Shown piece by piece: positions 1 through 6,260 of a DNA stretch of 6,824 nt. Numbering within the stretch: position 1 is the first letter of the stretch; each line of letters starts with the position of its first letter. The notes beneath the pieces are model-generated. The model was not told the origin of the DNA, did no database searches, and was given only the letters and a program-made list of their open reading frames with translations. Source of the stretch: Candidatus Aenigmatarchaeota archaeon. GTDB lineage: Archaea > Aenigmatarchaeota > Aenigmatarchaeia > QMZP01. A program made the position numbers and the translations under genes. Where the stretch lies: NCBI GenBank assembly GCA_030673725.1, contig DAOVIL010000027.1, forward strand, positions 1 to 6,824. Direction: 5' to 3'.

Positions 1-2886
1 ATAATTCTTGGCCAGTACTTCATCGCTCATGCCTTCAGGAATCTCAAAGATAGGTGCGGGTGCCTCGGGTTCAGGCTCTGCTGGAGGCTGGGGTTCGGGT
101 TCAGCCGCTTTAGGCGGCGTTCCGCCAATAATTGTAACAGGCTTCCTTCTTCTGATTGTAGCCTTTCCTTTCGTGAATTTGGACCTTGCCGGAAGCTCTC
201 CGTCTCTAGCACTAGCCAATTCAGCCATTATATGTTCCATAAAGTCGCCGATAGCTTCTATTGCATGGCCTGTCTCAAACTCTGCTTCGCTTCCATCAGA
301 ACCCTTGGCATGTCCTTTGCCATCTATGATATCATATTCCACGATCAAATCCTGGTATTTCCTCATTTCCTCATTGTAAGCATCTTCATCGAAATCTTCA
401 CTTCCTTTGACGTATTTTGTGCCCAACTTACTCACAACATAATCGCAATGCTTAGTGCCCTCGCCCTTTATGCGACGTATCTGGAGCTTTCTGTGCTCTT
501 CACCAGCCTCTTTTGCATCTTCTATTTTTTTCATTATCCTTTCCTCTTCTTCTGGGTCGTAATTTGCCAATCTGAGCTCGTTAGCCTTGCTAATTATTTT
601 GTTATCGTCATCGAAGCTGCATCCTGCTGCACGGAGTGTCAATTTTGTGTCAGTCTCATCTGAGATTTTTTCAGTCAGTTCTTCTCTGGTGACGTATTTT
701 GTTCCGTCATCTGCTTCCTGTATAGTAATGAGTGAGATCCCAAGCCTTCCTATAACCGCATTCTCGTCCTCGCCCCACCTTGAAGCCAGGTCGCTTATAG
801 AGACCCTTCCGCCTTCCAGCGGCTCCGTCTCAGCGTCAATCTTGTACAGATTCTTGAGGTGTCTCCAGAGGTACATTGCCTGAGTATCGCCCTTTTCATG
901 TTTGGCTATGAACTTCTGGATGTACTTAAGCAGTGCTGGGTTGCTCATTTTTCTTTCGGCAACCTGAGCTCTCACGAACTCTTCTGATTCTATGCCGGTC
1001 TCACCCATCTTGAATGTGACTGTTTCAGTATCCTTTTCATCTTCTGCTTTGTTAATTGTGAAAGCCTTGTAGTCGATAAGCCCGTCGCCTGTTTCAGAAT
1101 CATTCACAGAACCCGGCTCATAGGCGTATCCATCATCATCCATTTTGGGCTGAGCAGCATCCGGCTTTTCTCCGTCAGCATCTGCAGGTGCATGTTCTTC
1201 GACAGACAATCCAGAAAGGTCTATGCTCTTTGTTTTGAGCAGGTCAAAGGCTGTTTTGTCTTCTGTATCCACGCTGTCCAGAAGGTTCTCTTCTGTTTTG
1301 CCGTATATGCTGAAGTCATGATCATCTCCGAAAACTTCCCGTGCCTTCTCAATCATGTAGAAGTAATTCCCGAACTTATCTCCAGATCCCCTGGATATAC
1401 CATCCATCGCCCTCTGGATTGCCAGAAGCTCTTCAGTCCTGTCATCTGCGGACTTCAATCTTTCCAGAAGCGGCTGCAGCCCAAAATGTTCCACCATTGC
1501 CATGGCAATCTGGTAGTTCTTTGTTATTGATTTCTTTGTGCTTTCTATGTATTTTTCAACTGCTGACAGTTTGACCTTTCCGTCTGTAATCCTGACTATG
1601 GCTCCAGAGCTCAGTTCAGCCCTCACATCCTTCTTGTTCAGGCCTTCTGATTCGCACATCCTGTAAGCGTCCTTGATTGACATACGGTCAGCGGCAATAT
1701 CACTCTCTATCTCATCTGTAGCCAGGCTGTCGTATGATCTCTTGAGAATGATTGTAATCTCCTTACCGTCTGCAGGTGTTTTAGCAACCACAGGGGGCTG
1801 CGGCTTTTCAGCCACCGGGGGCTGCACTTCAATAACTTCACTGCCTTCCCCGAACTCCCTGAGATTGCCGTTGGCCAGCTTCTCGTATTCCACATAATTC
1901 GTTGGCTCGTCCCTTCCTGAAAGCACGTCAAATATTATCCGTTTGACCTCGTCTTCGGAAAGGCCTTTCGGCACTGATATGTTTCCGTTCTCACCCATAA
2001 TAAGCCTGGTGTTTACCTGCACATTGTGCATAACTTCTCCCCTTGTCCTGCCTATCTTGTTTGCAATTCTTCCCAGGTCAATATGACCACTTGCATCAAG
2101 GTAATCGTTAATATCTATGTCGCCTGCAGTGTCTGAAAGAGCGTTGGCTGACTCGAGTATACCCATGCCCATATCTGGGACAGAAGTATCTCCTGTTCTG
2201 TCAGGCACAGGTTTTCTGCCAAGTTCTGTCAGGTATCCGGGCCTTTTTGGAACTTTATCAGGGTCAATTTTAACAGCATTTGCCGGCTTCGGGTGGTCTT
2301 CCGCTGCTTCAGCTGCCGCTTCAGCCAGGCGCTTCATGGTTTTATCTGTATATGGGGGGTCTTCAACCACAGTGCCTTCGGAAGGGTCTTCGCCTTTGGG
2401 CGCTGTCTCGACAGGCTCATGCGCAGGTGTGTCCGGTTTTTCTTTCCTTCCTGTCGTTGGTGAGAGTCCCCTCTGCTTGACTGTCTTTCCTGCTGATGTG
2501 CTGCTGTTTAGAGGGTCAGCATCGAAACCCTCACTGTACGTTTTGAACTGTGCACGGATGCGGTCAAGCACGCTCTGGTTTATCACACCTTCCTCTCCGT
2601 CAGCGTCCGGAAAATTATCATATATGACCAGCCACTTTTTCCTTCTCTCCTGGTGGTATCCGCCTTGGAAGTCGCCGTTCTTTATCCCTCTCGCCATGAA
2701 GCCCTTCACGACATCCGGGGTTTTCCTGTATTCTTCCTCAGTTATGCCCAGAACCTCCGTGGCAAAGCCCAGAGTGCCGAATAAGGAATCATAGGAATCT
2801 CTGATCTTTTCAGTGTTGTATCTTACGCCTTTTGCCACGCAGGTCAGATCCTCTATTTTATCCAGATCGTCAAACATATCATTCAT
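1..2886 (-). CDS. Large multi-module winged-helix-like protein, 3' end off the left edge
   Basis: The frame is open without a stop for 962 codons, from the ATG at 2886 to the window edge. I recognise no named family. By eye there are repeated modules of two short helices, a beta-hairpin and a further helix, resembling excisionase/MerR winged helices. They lie at about residues 38-93, 261-318 (IANKIGRTRGEV, then NGNISVPKGLSEDEV), 402-450 and 695-741 (ISDLASRWGEDENAV, then DGTKYVTREELTEKI). Between them are flexible Pro/Thr/Glu-rich linkers (about 121-220, 351-372, 924-945), an acidic linker (about 555-600) and a charged helix (777-806). A further module may begin at MSDEVL (953) as the frame leaves the window. 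No signal peptide or membrane segment is visible, so it is probably cytoplasmic. The start overlaps the upstream 179-residue gene, and GGTGAT lies 4 nt before the first ATG, which favours 2886 over the in-frame ATG at 2877. A DNA-binding or scaffold role is inference. Confidence 0.85.
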   Translation of the reverse strand, partial: MNDMFDDLDKIEDLTCVAKGVRYNTEKIRDSYDSLFGTLGFATEVLGITEEEYRKTPDVVKGFMARGIKNGDFQGGYHQERRKKWLVIYDNFPDADGEEGVINQSVLDRIRAQFKTYSEGFDADPLNSSTSAGKTVKQRGLSPTTGRKEKPDTPAHEPVETAPKGEDPSEGTVVEDPPYTDKTMKRLAEAAAEAAEDHPKPANAVKIDPDKVPKRPGYLTELGRKPVPDRTGDTSVPDMGMGILESANALSDTAGDIDINDYLDASGHIDLGRIANKIGRTRGEVMHNVQVNTRLIMGENGNISVPKGLSEDEVKRIIFDVLSGRDEPTNYVEYEKLANGNLREFGEGSEVIEVQPPVAEKPQPPVVAKTPADGKEITIILKRSYDSLATDEIESDIAADRMSIKDAYRMCESEGLNKKDVRAELSSGAIVRITDGKVKLSAVEKYIESTKKSITKNYQIAMAMVEHFGLQPLLERLKSADDRTEELLAIQRAMDGISRGSGDKFGNYFYMIEKAREVFGDDHDFSIYGKTEENLLDSVDTEDKTAFDLLKTKSIDLSGLSVEEHAPADADGEKPDAAQPKMDDDGYAYEPGSVNDSETGDGLIDYKAFTINKAEDEKDTETVTFKMGETGIESEEFVRAQVAERKMSNPALLKYIQKFIAKHEKGDTQAMYLWRHLKNLYKIDAETEPLEGGRVSISDLASRWGEDENAVIGRLGISLITIQEADDGTKYVTREELTEKISDETDTKLTLRAAGCSFDDDNKIISKANELRLANYDPEEEERIMKKIEDAKEAGEEHRKLQIRRIKGEGTKHCDYVVSKLGTKYVKGSEDFDEDAYNEEMRKYQDLIVEYDIIDGKGHAKGSDGSEAEFETGHAIEAIGDFMEHIMAELASARDGELPARSKFTKGKATIRRRKPVTIIGGTPPKAAEPEPQPPAEPEPEAPAPIFEIPEGMSDEVLAKNY
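1777..1824 (-). repeat. 24-bp tandem repeat in a Pro-rich linker
   Basis: Two adjacent 24-bp units in the large minus-strand gene encode QPPVAEKP followed by QPPVVAKT (residues 355-370). Seventeen of the 24 bases match, including an identical first eight. The repeat keeps the frame and sits in a linker between two winged-helix-like modules, so it looks like in-frame linker expansion rather than a regulatory repeat. Confidence 0.6.
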
Positions 2887-3418
2887 CAGTATCACCCAGA
2901 ATCCTGTCCACTATCTCCCTTATCTCGCCTTCTGAACCCAGTTCATAATGGAATATGGAGTCAGTTGCGTCGGCAATATTAGTATATAGCTTAAGCCCGG
3001 ACCCTCCGAGAAGCTCGTCAAACCTGTCCCTTGGCATGAATGCCACGCTTGCAGCAGCACCCTCGCCGAAAGCTTCATCAAACTTATCCGGCGTCATGTA
3101 GACACAGTCCCTTGCAGGCTCCTTCATGCCAAGCTTCTTCATGACGTATGCCCTTACCATTTCGATATCAGAAGCCAGGAAATCTGACCTTACCATGGGC
3201 TTTCCACCCTTAGTAGACGTTTTTATGTAAAGATCCGGAAGCAGCCCGCTTCTCTTTGCTTCAATAAGCTGCTCTTCTGTAAGAGGAAGGCCCAGAACCT
3301 TGCTGAACCCGTCTACTGATAAGTACTCACCAGTATCCCTTTTGCTCCTGAACACGTACTTAATGCCAGTTTCCCTGAATTCTATCGGGTCACTGTCTTT
3401 GTCTGTATTGCCTGACAT
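2879..3418 (-). CDS. 179-residue excisionase/MerR-like winged-helix protein
   Basis: A complete acidic protein with no signal peptide or membrane segment. Residues about 33-95 have an excisionase/MerR-like layout: GFSKVLGLPLTEEQ (helices), AKRSGLLPD (turn), a basic hairpin TKGGKPMVRSDF (wing) and a closing helix to about 97. Residues 106-141 hold two copies of a short motif about 20 residues apart, MTPDKFDEAFG and MPRDRFDELLG. The N-terminal pattern GF..VLG..TEE recurs at residues 40-51 of the next gene, so the two proteins may be related. The gene is the first of a two-gene minus-strand unit, diverges from the kinase gene and has a good GGTGAG site 3 nt before its ATG. I cannot name a family. 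DNA or partner binding in concert with the next gene is inferred from the fold-like pattern and context only. Confidence 0.85.
   Translation of the reverse strand: MSGNTDKDSDPIEFRETGIKYVFRSKRDTGEYLSVDGFSKVLGLPLTEEQLIEAKRSGLLPDLYIKTSTKGGKPMVRSDFLASDIEMVRAYVMKKLGMKEPARDCVYMTPDKFDEAFGEGAAASVAFMPRDRFDELLGGSGLKLYTNIADATDSIFHYELGSEGEIREIVDRILGDTDE
2891..2897 (-). promoter_or_regulatory. Shine-Dalgarno site that sets the start of the large gene
   Basis: The minus strand reads GGGTGAT, then ACTG, then ATG (2886). The site lies inside the last codons of the upstream gene, whose TGA stop (2881-2879) falls just after the new start. The genes overlap by 8 bp, which suggests translational coupling. The second ATG, at 2877, would be 13 nt away, a poorer distance. 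Confidence 0.6.
2996..3106 (-). repeat. Tandem 20-residue protein repeat within the 179-residue gene
   Basis: Residues 105-141 contain V-x-M-T-P-D-K-F-D-E-A-F-G and then V-A-F-M-P-R-D-R-F-D-E-L-L-G. The shared pattern is M-x-x-D-[KR]-F-D-E-x-x-G. It resembles the first helix of excisionase-like modules, repeated without its wing. Seen by eye only. Confidence 0.5.
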
Positions 3419-3421
3419 GGT

Positions 3422-3427
3422 CTCACC
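3422..3427 (-). promoter_or_regulatory. Shine-Dalgarno site of the 179-residue gene
   Basis: The minus strand reads GGTGAG, then ACC, then ATG (3418). GGTGA matches the complement of the archaeal 16S rRNA 3' end and supports this start codon. Confidence 0.6.
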
Positions 3428-3446
3428 AATGCTACTTTATTATCTG

Positions 3447-3464
3447 AAAGCTTTATAAAGCTTT
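3447..3464. promoter_or_regulatory. Palindromic TATA region shared by divergent genes
   Basis: AAAGCTTTATAAAGCTTT is a perfect 18-bp palindrome centred at 3455/3456 in the 94-bp gap between the winged-helix gene and the kinase gene. Its core TTTATAAA fits an archaeal TATA box, and purine-rich AAAG flanks both sides where a BRE would lie. With transcription starting about 25 bp downstream, the minus-strand leader would be about 10 nt, just covering its Shine-Dalgarno site, and the kinase leader about 30 nt. One element could therefore drive both genes, or bind a dimeric repressor that blocks both. No transcript data are available, so promoter use is inferred. Confidence 0.6.
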
Positions 3465-3485
3465 GGATTAATGTTCTTAAGTAGT

Positions 3486-3508
3486 AGTGAAAACTAGTGA
3501 AAGAGTGA
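3486..3508 (+). repeat. Three AGTGA boxes ahead of the kinase gene
   Basis: AGTGA occurs at 3486-3490, 3496-3500 and 3504-3508, with starts 10 and 8 bp apart. The boxes fill the predicted leader or start region of the kinase transcript. The third overlaps GTGATC (3505-3510), a partial Shine-Dalgarno match 2 nt before the ATG. They could be an operator that affects only the kinase side, but short A/G-rich repeats also arise by chance. Confidence 0.3.
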
Positions 3509-3512
3509 TCGT

Positions 3513-5225
3513 ATGGTGGAAAAGCATTTTCCGGAGAGCTACAAAGGAGAAGACAGGGCAATATATATCATTAGCCATGCCACTGAAAAGAGGGGCGGAA
3601 GGCTCTTCCTGAAGGAGAGGTGGATGGATGACTTCTACCTGGAAGTGCTGGACAAGGACGGATTCAAGAGCGGCGGCCAGAGGATAATCATTCAGGGCGC
3701 AATAGACAAGAACAAGCCTGAGCTGGCAGAGGAAGCCGACAGGAGAGTGCTTCATTATCACGAGACCCAGAGAATCATAAGAAGCAGGGAGGGCTGGGAT
3801 TCGGCAAATTTCAGGGAAGCGGAGAAAGAGGCCAGGATATTGTCCAGGAAGCTCCCATACAGGGGCAGCGAGGGCGTCAAGAAGAGGGTCGAGAGGCTCG
3901 GCATATTCGGCGGCGGCAGGTTCCCTGAGATTGAGAAGAACAAGTATCTTTGCGCCATAGGTCTTAACTGGAACCCTCCTGCACCAAAAACAAGGGGCAA
4001 GACAGAAAGCATGCCGGCCAAGCAAAGGAAAGGCGGCGGAAGGACATCCTCGAGCTCCTCGACCAAGAGCATAGTCAGGGAAGACAGGGACGAGAAGTCC
4101 CTTGGGATAGACTTCAGGTACAGGGGCAAGAAGCTTTCCGGCAACAGGGAAGCAGACGCCATACTGGGAGAGATAGTGCACCAGCTTTTCGAGGGCAGGA
4201 GCACTTACCAGAACAGAAGGTTTACTGTGAACCAGTGGGTTCCGAACATCATAGACCCTGATGACGTGGGCGATACCATGGATTTCAATGACATACTCTA
4301 CAGCATGATAGGCATGGCAGGATGCCTGGAGCACCTCTGGGAAGTGGGATTCATACACAGGGACATAAAGGGCGACAACATAATGATGAGCGAGAGGGAC
4401 GGTGTGATAATCCCCGTAATGGGCGACCTTGGGATGATAAAGGGGGAGACACACAAGGATTCTGTCTCGCTGACCGGCGAAGGGACAATACTCGGAACCC
4501 TCAACTACATGTCTCCTGAGCAGATGGACTTCTACAGGAAAGAGAGCTTCGCGACAGACCTCTGGTCGCTGGGGATAACATACTACAGGATGCTGTCAAG
4601 GGGCGTGCTCAACAGCTACATAGAAGGCGGGCCGAAAGAGCCGAATCCGAAGATGGAAAGGATGAAGGAGATACAGAGTACAAACGGGCCCGGGCTGATG
4701 CTCAAGTCCCTGAGGAAACTGAAGAACGTTTCAGGCACAGAAAGGCAGAGGGTATACATGGACGAGGTCCTGTCAGGCCTTCTGCAGAACCTGGAGATGC
4801 ACAGATATCCGATATTCAATGACGAAGGAAAGGCAGACCTCAACATGCTCAAGAATGACGTGATGTCAGTCATAAAGGGAGAGAAGCCCATCGGCATTAG
4901 GAAGCACTCAAGGGGCATGGGCAAGAACATCAACCGTTACCTGGATTATTCATTCGACCTGGACATGCCAAGCGGATGCATGATGGGAAAGGCGCTCGCA
5001 TACACTGCCGCAGGGCTTGTGGCTGCAGGCGCACTGGGAACCGGGGCATATATGGCCATCCCTGAGGTGAAGGGGTTCATTGACGGCATCATAGGCAGCA
5101 TACAGGGCCTTTTCTCGACCACCACCATAAGCCTTAGCAGGTCCCTCAGGCCTGGGGCCAGTCCCAGGATGAGTATGACTATCTTGAGGAAGTTGATGAA
5201 GTTCTTGTCAGTGTCCTTGGTATAG
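3513..5225 (+). CDS. Membrane-anchored Hanks-type Ser/Thr protein kinase
   Basis: A 570-residue protein expected to transfer phosphate from ATP to Ser/Thr of partner proteins at the inner face of the membrane. The C-lobe is clear: catalytic loop HRDIKGDN (282-289, Asp284, Lys286, Asn289), DLG in place of DFG (305-307), GTLNYMSPEQ (328-337, SPE for APE) and TDLWSLG (348-354). The N-lobe is odd. FYLEVLDKDG...RIII-Gln61 aligns best with the VAIK strand, so the ATP-anchoring Lys appears to be Gln; Glu106 (FREAEKEARIL) would be the helix-C Glu. A long insert with a basic, Ser/Gly-rich stretch (158-186) precedes the hinge. One membrane segment (about 493-516) follows the kinase domain. The last 36 or so residues (from 535) look like antisense of the convergent DUF63 gene. 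The frame could encode an active, unusual kinase or a pseudokinase. Confidence 0.9.
   Translation: MVEKHFPESYKGEDRAIYIISHATEKRGGRLFLKERWMDDFYLEVLDKDGFKSGGQRIIIQGAIDKNKPELAEEADRRVLHYHETQRIIRSREGWDSANFREAEKEARILSRKLPYRGSEGVKKRVERLGIFGGGRFPEIEKNKYLCAIGLNWNPPAPKTRGKTESMPAKQRKGGGRTSSSSSTKSIVREDRDEKSLGIDFRYRGKKLSGNREADAILGEIVHQLFEGRSTYQNRRFTVNQWVPNIIDPDDVGDTMDFNDILYSMIGMAGCLEHLWEVGFIHRDIKGDNIMMSERDGVIIPVMGDLGMIKGETHKDSVSLTGEGTILGTLNYMSPEQMDFYRKESFATDLWSLGITYYRMLSRGVLNSYIEGGPKEPNPKMERMKEIQSTNGPGLMLKSLRKLKNVSGTERQRVYMDEVLSGLLQNLEMHRYPIFNDEGKADLNMLKNDVMSVIKGEKPIGIRKHSRGMGKNINRYLDYSFDLDMPSGCMMGKALAYTAAGLVAAGALGTGAYMAIPEVKGFIDGIIGSIQGLFSTTTISLSRSLRPGASPRMSMTILRKLMKFLSVSLV
4946..5225. other. 280-bp convergent overlap of the kinase and DUF63 genes
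   Basis: The kinase frame stops at TAG 5223-5225 and the DUF63 frame at TAA 4948-4946, so the two 3' ends are embedded in each other. Family-like sequence ends at the same place for both: kinase residue about 534 and DUF63 residue about 273, near 5117. The third codon positions of the two frames coincide. I see no terminator hairpin inside. Loss of both native stops by a deletion, or an assembly join, would each explain this. Confidence 0.75.
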
Positions 5226-5935
5226 CGGTCTATCAGGATGAGGACAGGTACCACCACGGCTATCTTCAGGACGAACATGGATATGGGGCCGAAGTCGAAT
5301 ATGAGCATCCTGGGCACGACATGCTGCTCCAGGTACCCGAACATGGAGAGGGCGATGAAGGTGGCGCTGGCGTCCAGGAAGTGGGCTGACAGTATCCCTA
5401 AGTTGGGGAGACTGAAGTGCTGCGGATAGAGCCTGGTGGGCGGGTAGAACAGGGCTGTCCAGAGCAAGGTTATGCCCACTATCAGGGCGAGCGGAAGGAA
5501 TGTGACGAAGGGGGTGAGGATGATGTTTATTATGCATAATACAGCGCCTATGGAGAACATGGCCTTCCAGTAGGGGAACCAGACGAACTTCTGCACCAGA
5601 AGGGAGATTAGGAGGACTCCAAGGGCCAGGCCGAAGGTTATGAAATAGGAGCCTGGTGTGGGGAAGAAAGGCGCTGCGTAGAAGGCGTTAAGGGCCGGCG
5701 GCAGGGCGTCAGCCACAGCAGCGTCATGGAGGACCCTGGTGCTGGAGCCCCAGAATATGAAGGGCAGGAGCGCCAGAGCGAACTTCATGTCTATGCTTAT
5801 CTTCATCTTCATGAGCAGCCTGTACACCAGCCAGACTCCTATAATCAATAGTACAGAATATACTGCTGTGTTGACAGGGTTGAACCAGCCGTTGCTGAGT
5901 ATGGGACCTATGAAATACTGCTGTATGGGATCCAT
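4946..5935 (-). CDS. DUF63 family polytopic membrane protein
   Basis: A 329-residue integral membrane protein. Family hallmarks as I recall them are LALLPFIFWGSSTRVLHDA (54-72), FPTPGSYFITFGL (91-103), the HFLDASATF region (185-193), YLEQHVVP (201-208) and APGLRDLLRL (260-269). About eight hydrophobic segments lie near 21-41, 52-66, 96-118, 127-140, 143-165, 185-203, 215-236 and 247-262. DUF63 has no assigned function. The family-like part ends near residue 273, a usual length. The remaining 56 residues are Pro/Ala/Met-rich, lie antisense to the kinase membrane anchor and look like read-through after loss of the stop. No Shine-Dalgarno precedes the ATG, and a TATA-like element centred about 25 bp upstream suggests a leaderless mRNA. 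The acidic lipoprotein gene lies 56 bp upstream on the same strand, separated by a terminator, so this gene is probably its own transcript. Confidence 0.9.
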   Translation of the reverse strand: MDPIQQYFIGPILSNGWFNPVNTAVYSVLLIIGVWLVYRLLMKMKISIDMKFALALLPFIFWGSSTRVLHDAAVADALPPALNAFYAAPFFPTPGSYFITFGLALGVLLISLLVQKFVWFPYWKAMFSIGAVLCIINIILTPFVTFLPLALIVGITLLWTALFYPPTRLYPQHFSLPNLGILSAHFLDASATFIALSMFGYLEQHVVPRMLIFDFGPISMFVLKIAVVVPVLILIDRYTKDTDKNFINFLKIVILILGLAPGLRDLLRLMVVVEKRPCMLPMMPSMNPFTSGMAIYAPVPSAPAATSPAAVYASAFPIMHPLGMSRSNE

Positions 5936-5955
5936 AAGTAGAATAACAAGAACAA

Positions 5956-5965
5956 GAATAAAAAA
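5956..5965 (-). promoter_or_regulatory. TATA-like box for leaderless DUF63 transcript
   Basis: TTTTTTATTC on the minus strand is centred about 25 bp before the DUF63 ATG (5935), the spacing expected when transcription starts at the start codon. No Shine-Dalgarno lies between, which agrees. The same T-run is the tail of the preceding terminator. Confidence 0.45.
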
Positions 5966-5974
5966 GAAAACAGG

Positions 5975-5988
5975 GGGGCCGAAGCCCC
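5975..5988 (-). terminator. UUCG-tetraloop terminator after the lipoprotein gene
   Basis: The minus strand reads GGGGC-TTCG-GCCCC: five G-C pairs closed by the very stable C(UUCG)G loop, starting 3 nt after the lipoprotein TAA. CCTG and a T-rich tract (to about 5955) follow. On the plus strand the same stem is followed at once by TTTTT, so it could also stop antisense transcription. Confidence 0.7.
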
Positions 5989-5991
5989 TTT

Positions 5992-6222
5992 TTACCAGGT
6001 TATGTCGCTGAGGTCGGATTCAAGGTTGTCCATGTCAGAGATGTCCAGGTCAGTGCTTATGTCGTCCACTCCTGATATGCCTTGGTCTATACCCTGCACT
6101 GTCGTCGGCTCTCCTGTCGGTGCAGCCCCGCCGTCAGACGGTGCTGAGGGTGCCGATGGCGCGGTGCAGCCCGATATCACCAGGACTGAGATTATAAGCA
6201 GGACTGGGATTAAGCCTTTCAT
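5992..6222 (-). CDS. Small acidic lipoprotein
   Basis: A 76-residue protein with a lipoprotein signal peptide: Met-Lys, hydrophobic residues 4-16 and the lipobox VISGC with Cys19. Lipid attachment at Cys19 would anchor the 58-residue mature chain on the outer face of the membrane. The mature part is an Ala/Pro/Ser/Gly linker (20-42) followed by an Asp-rich tail with alternating Asp and Leu/Ile (DISTDLDISDMDNLESDL). It has no Lys, Arg or His. I recognise no domain. The gene sits between a coiled-coil acidic protein (30 bp upstream) and the DUF63 gene and ends at a strong hairpin. The ribosome site is weak (AAGGGT directly before the ATG) and no clear promoter is seen, so co-transcription with the upstream gene is possible. 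Function unknown. Confidence 0.85.
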   Translation of the reverse strand: MKGLIPVLLIISVLVISGCTAPSAPSAPSDGGAAPTGEPTTVQGIDQGISGVDDISTDLDISDMDNLESDLSDITW

Positions 6223-6248
6223 ACCCTTATTTGGTTTTCCGGGTTAAA

Positions 6249-6260
6249 AGGCTTAAGCCT
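6249..6260 (-). terminator. Weak hairpin at the end of the acidic coiled-coil gene
   Basis: AGGCTTAAGCCT is a perfect 12-bp palindrome that spans the TAA stop (6255-6253). On the minus strand AAGAGGC-TTAA-GCCTTTT can form a seven-pair stem including one G-T, and the stem runs into TTTT. It may be a weak terminator or attenuator before the lipoprotein gene, but the stem is short. Confidence 0.35.

Noticed and set aside
61..110. GGGTTC-rich repeats resembling a telomere-like or regulatory repeat
   Set aside because: They are explained by repeated Pro-Glu codons in the linker of the large minus-strand gene.
232..883. Plus-strand open frames with hydrophobic content that look like membrane proteins
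   Set aside because: The hydrophobicity comes from the antisense of the Glu/Lys/Asp-rich codons of the large minus-strand gene.
2117..2794. 225-codon open frame on the plus strand
   Set aside because: It lies opposite the large minus-strand gene, is Ser/Pro/Phe-rich without any domain, and the minus frame is unbroken across the whole region.
3477..4454. 325-codon minus-strand open frame
   Set aside because: It is antisense to the kinase, whose insert, helix C and HRD region it covers, and it has no domain of its own.
5208..5537. 109-codon His/Pro/Arg-rich minus-strand frame
   Set aside because: It lies inside the DUF63 gene in another frame, and the DUF63 motifs fix the true frame.
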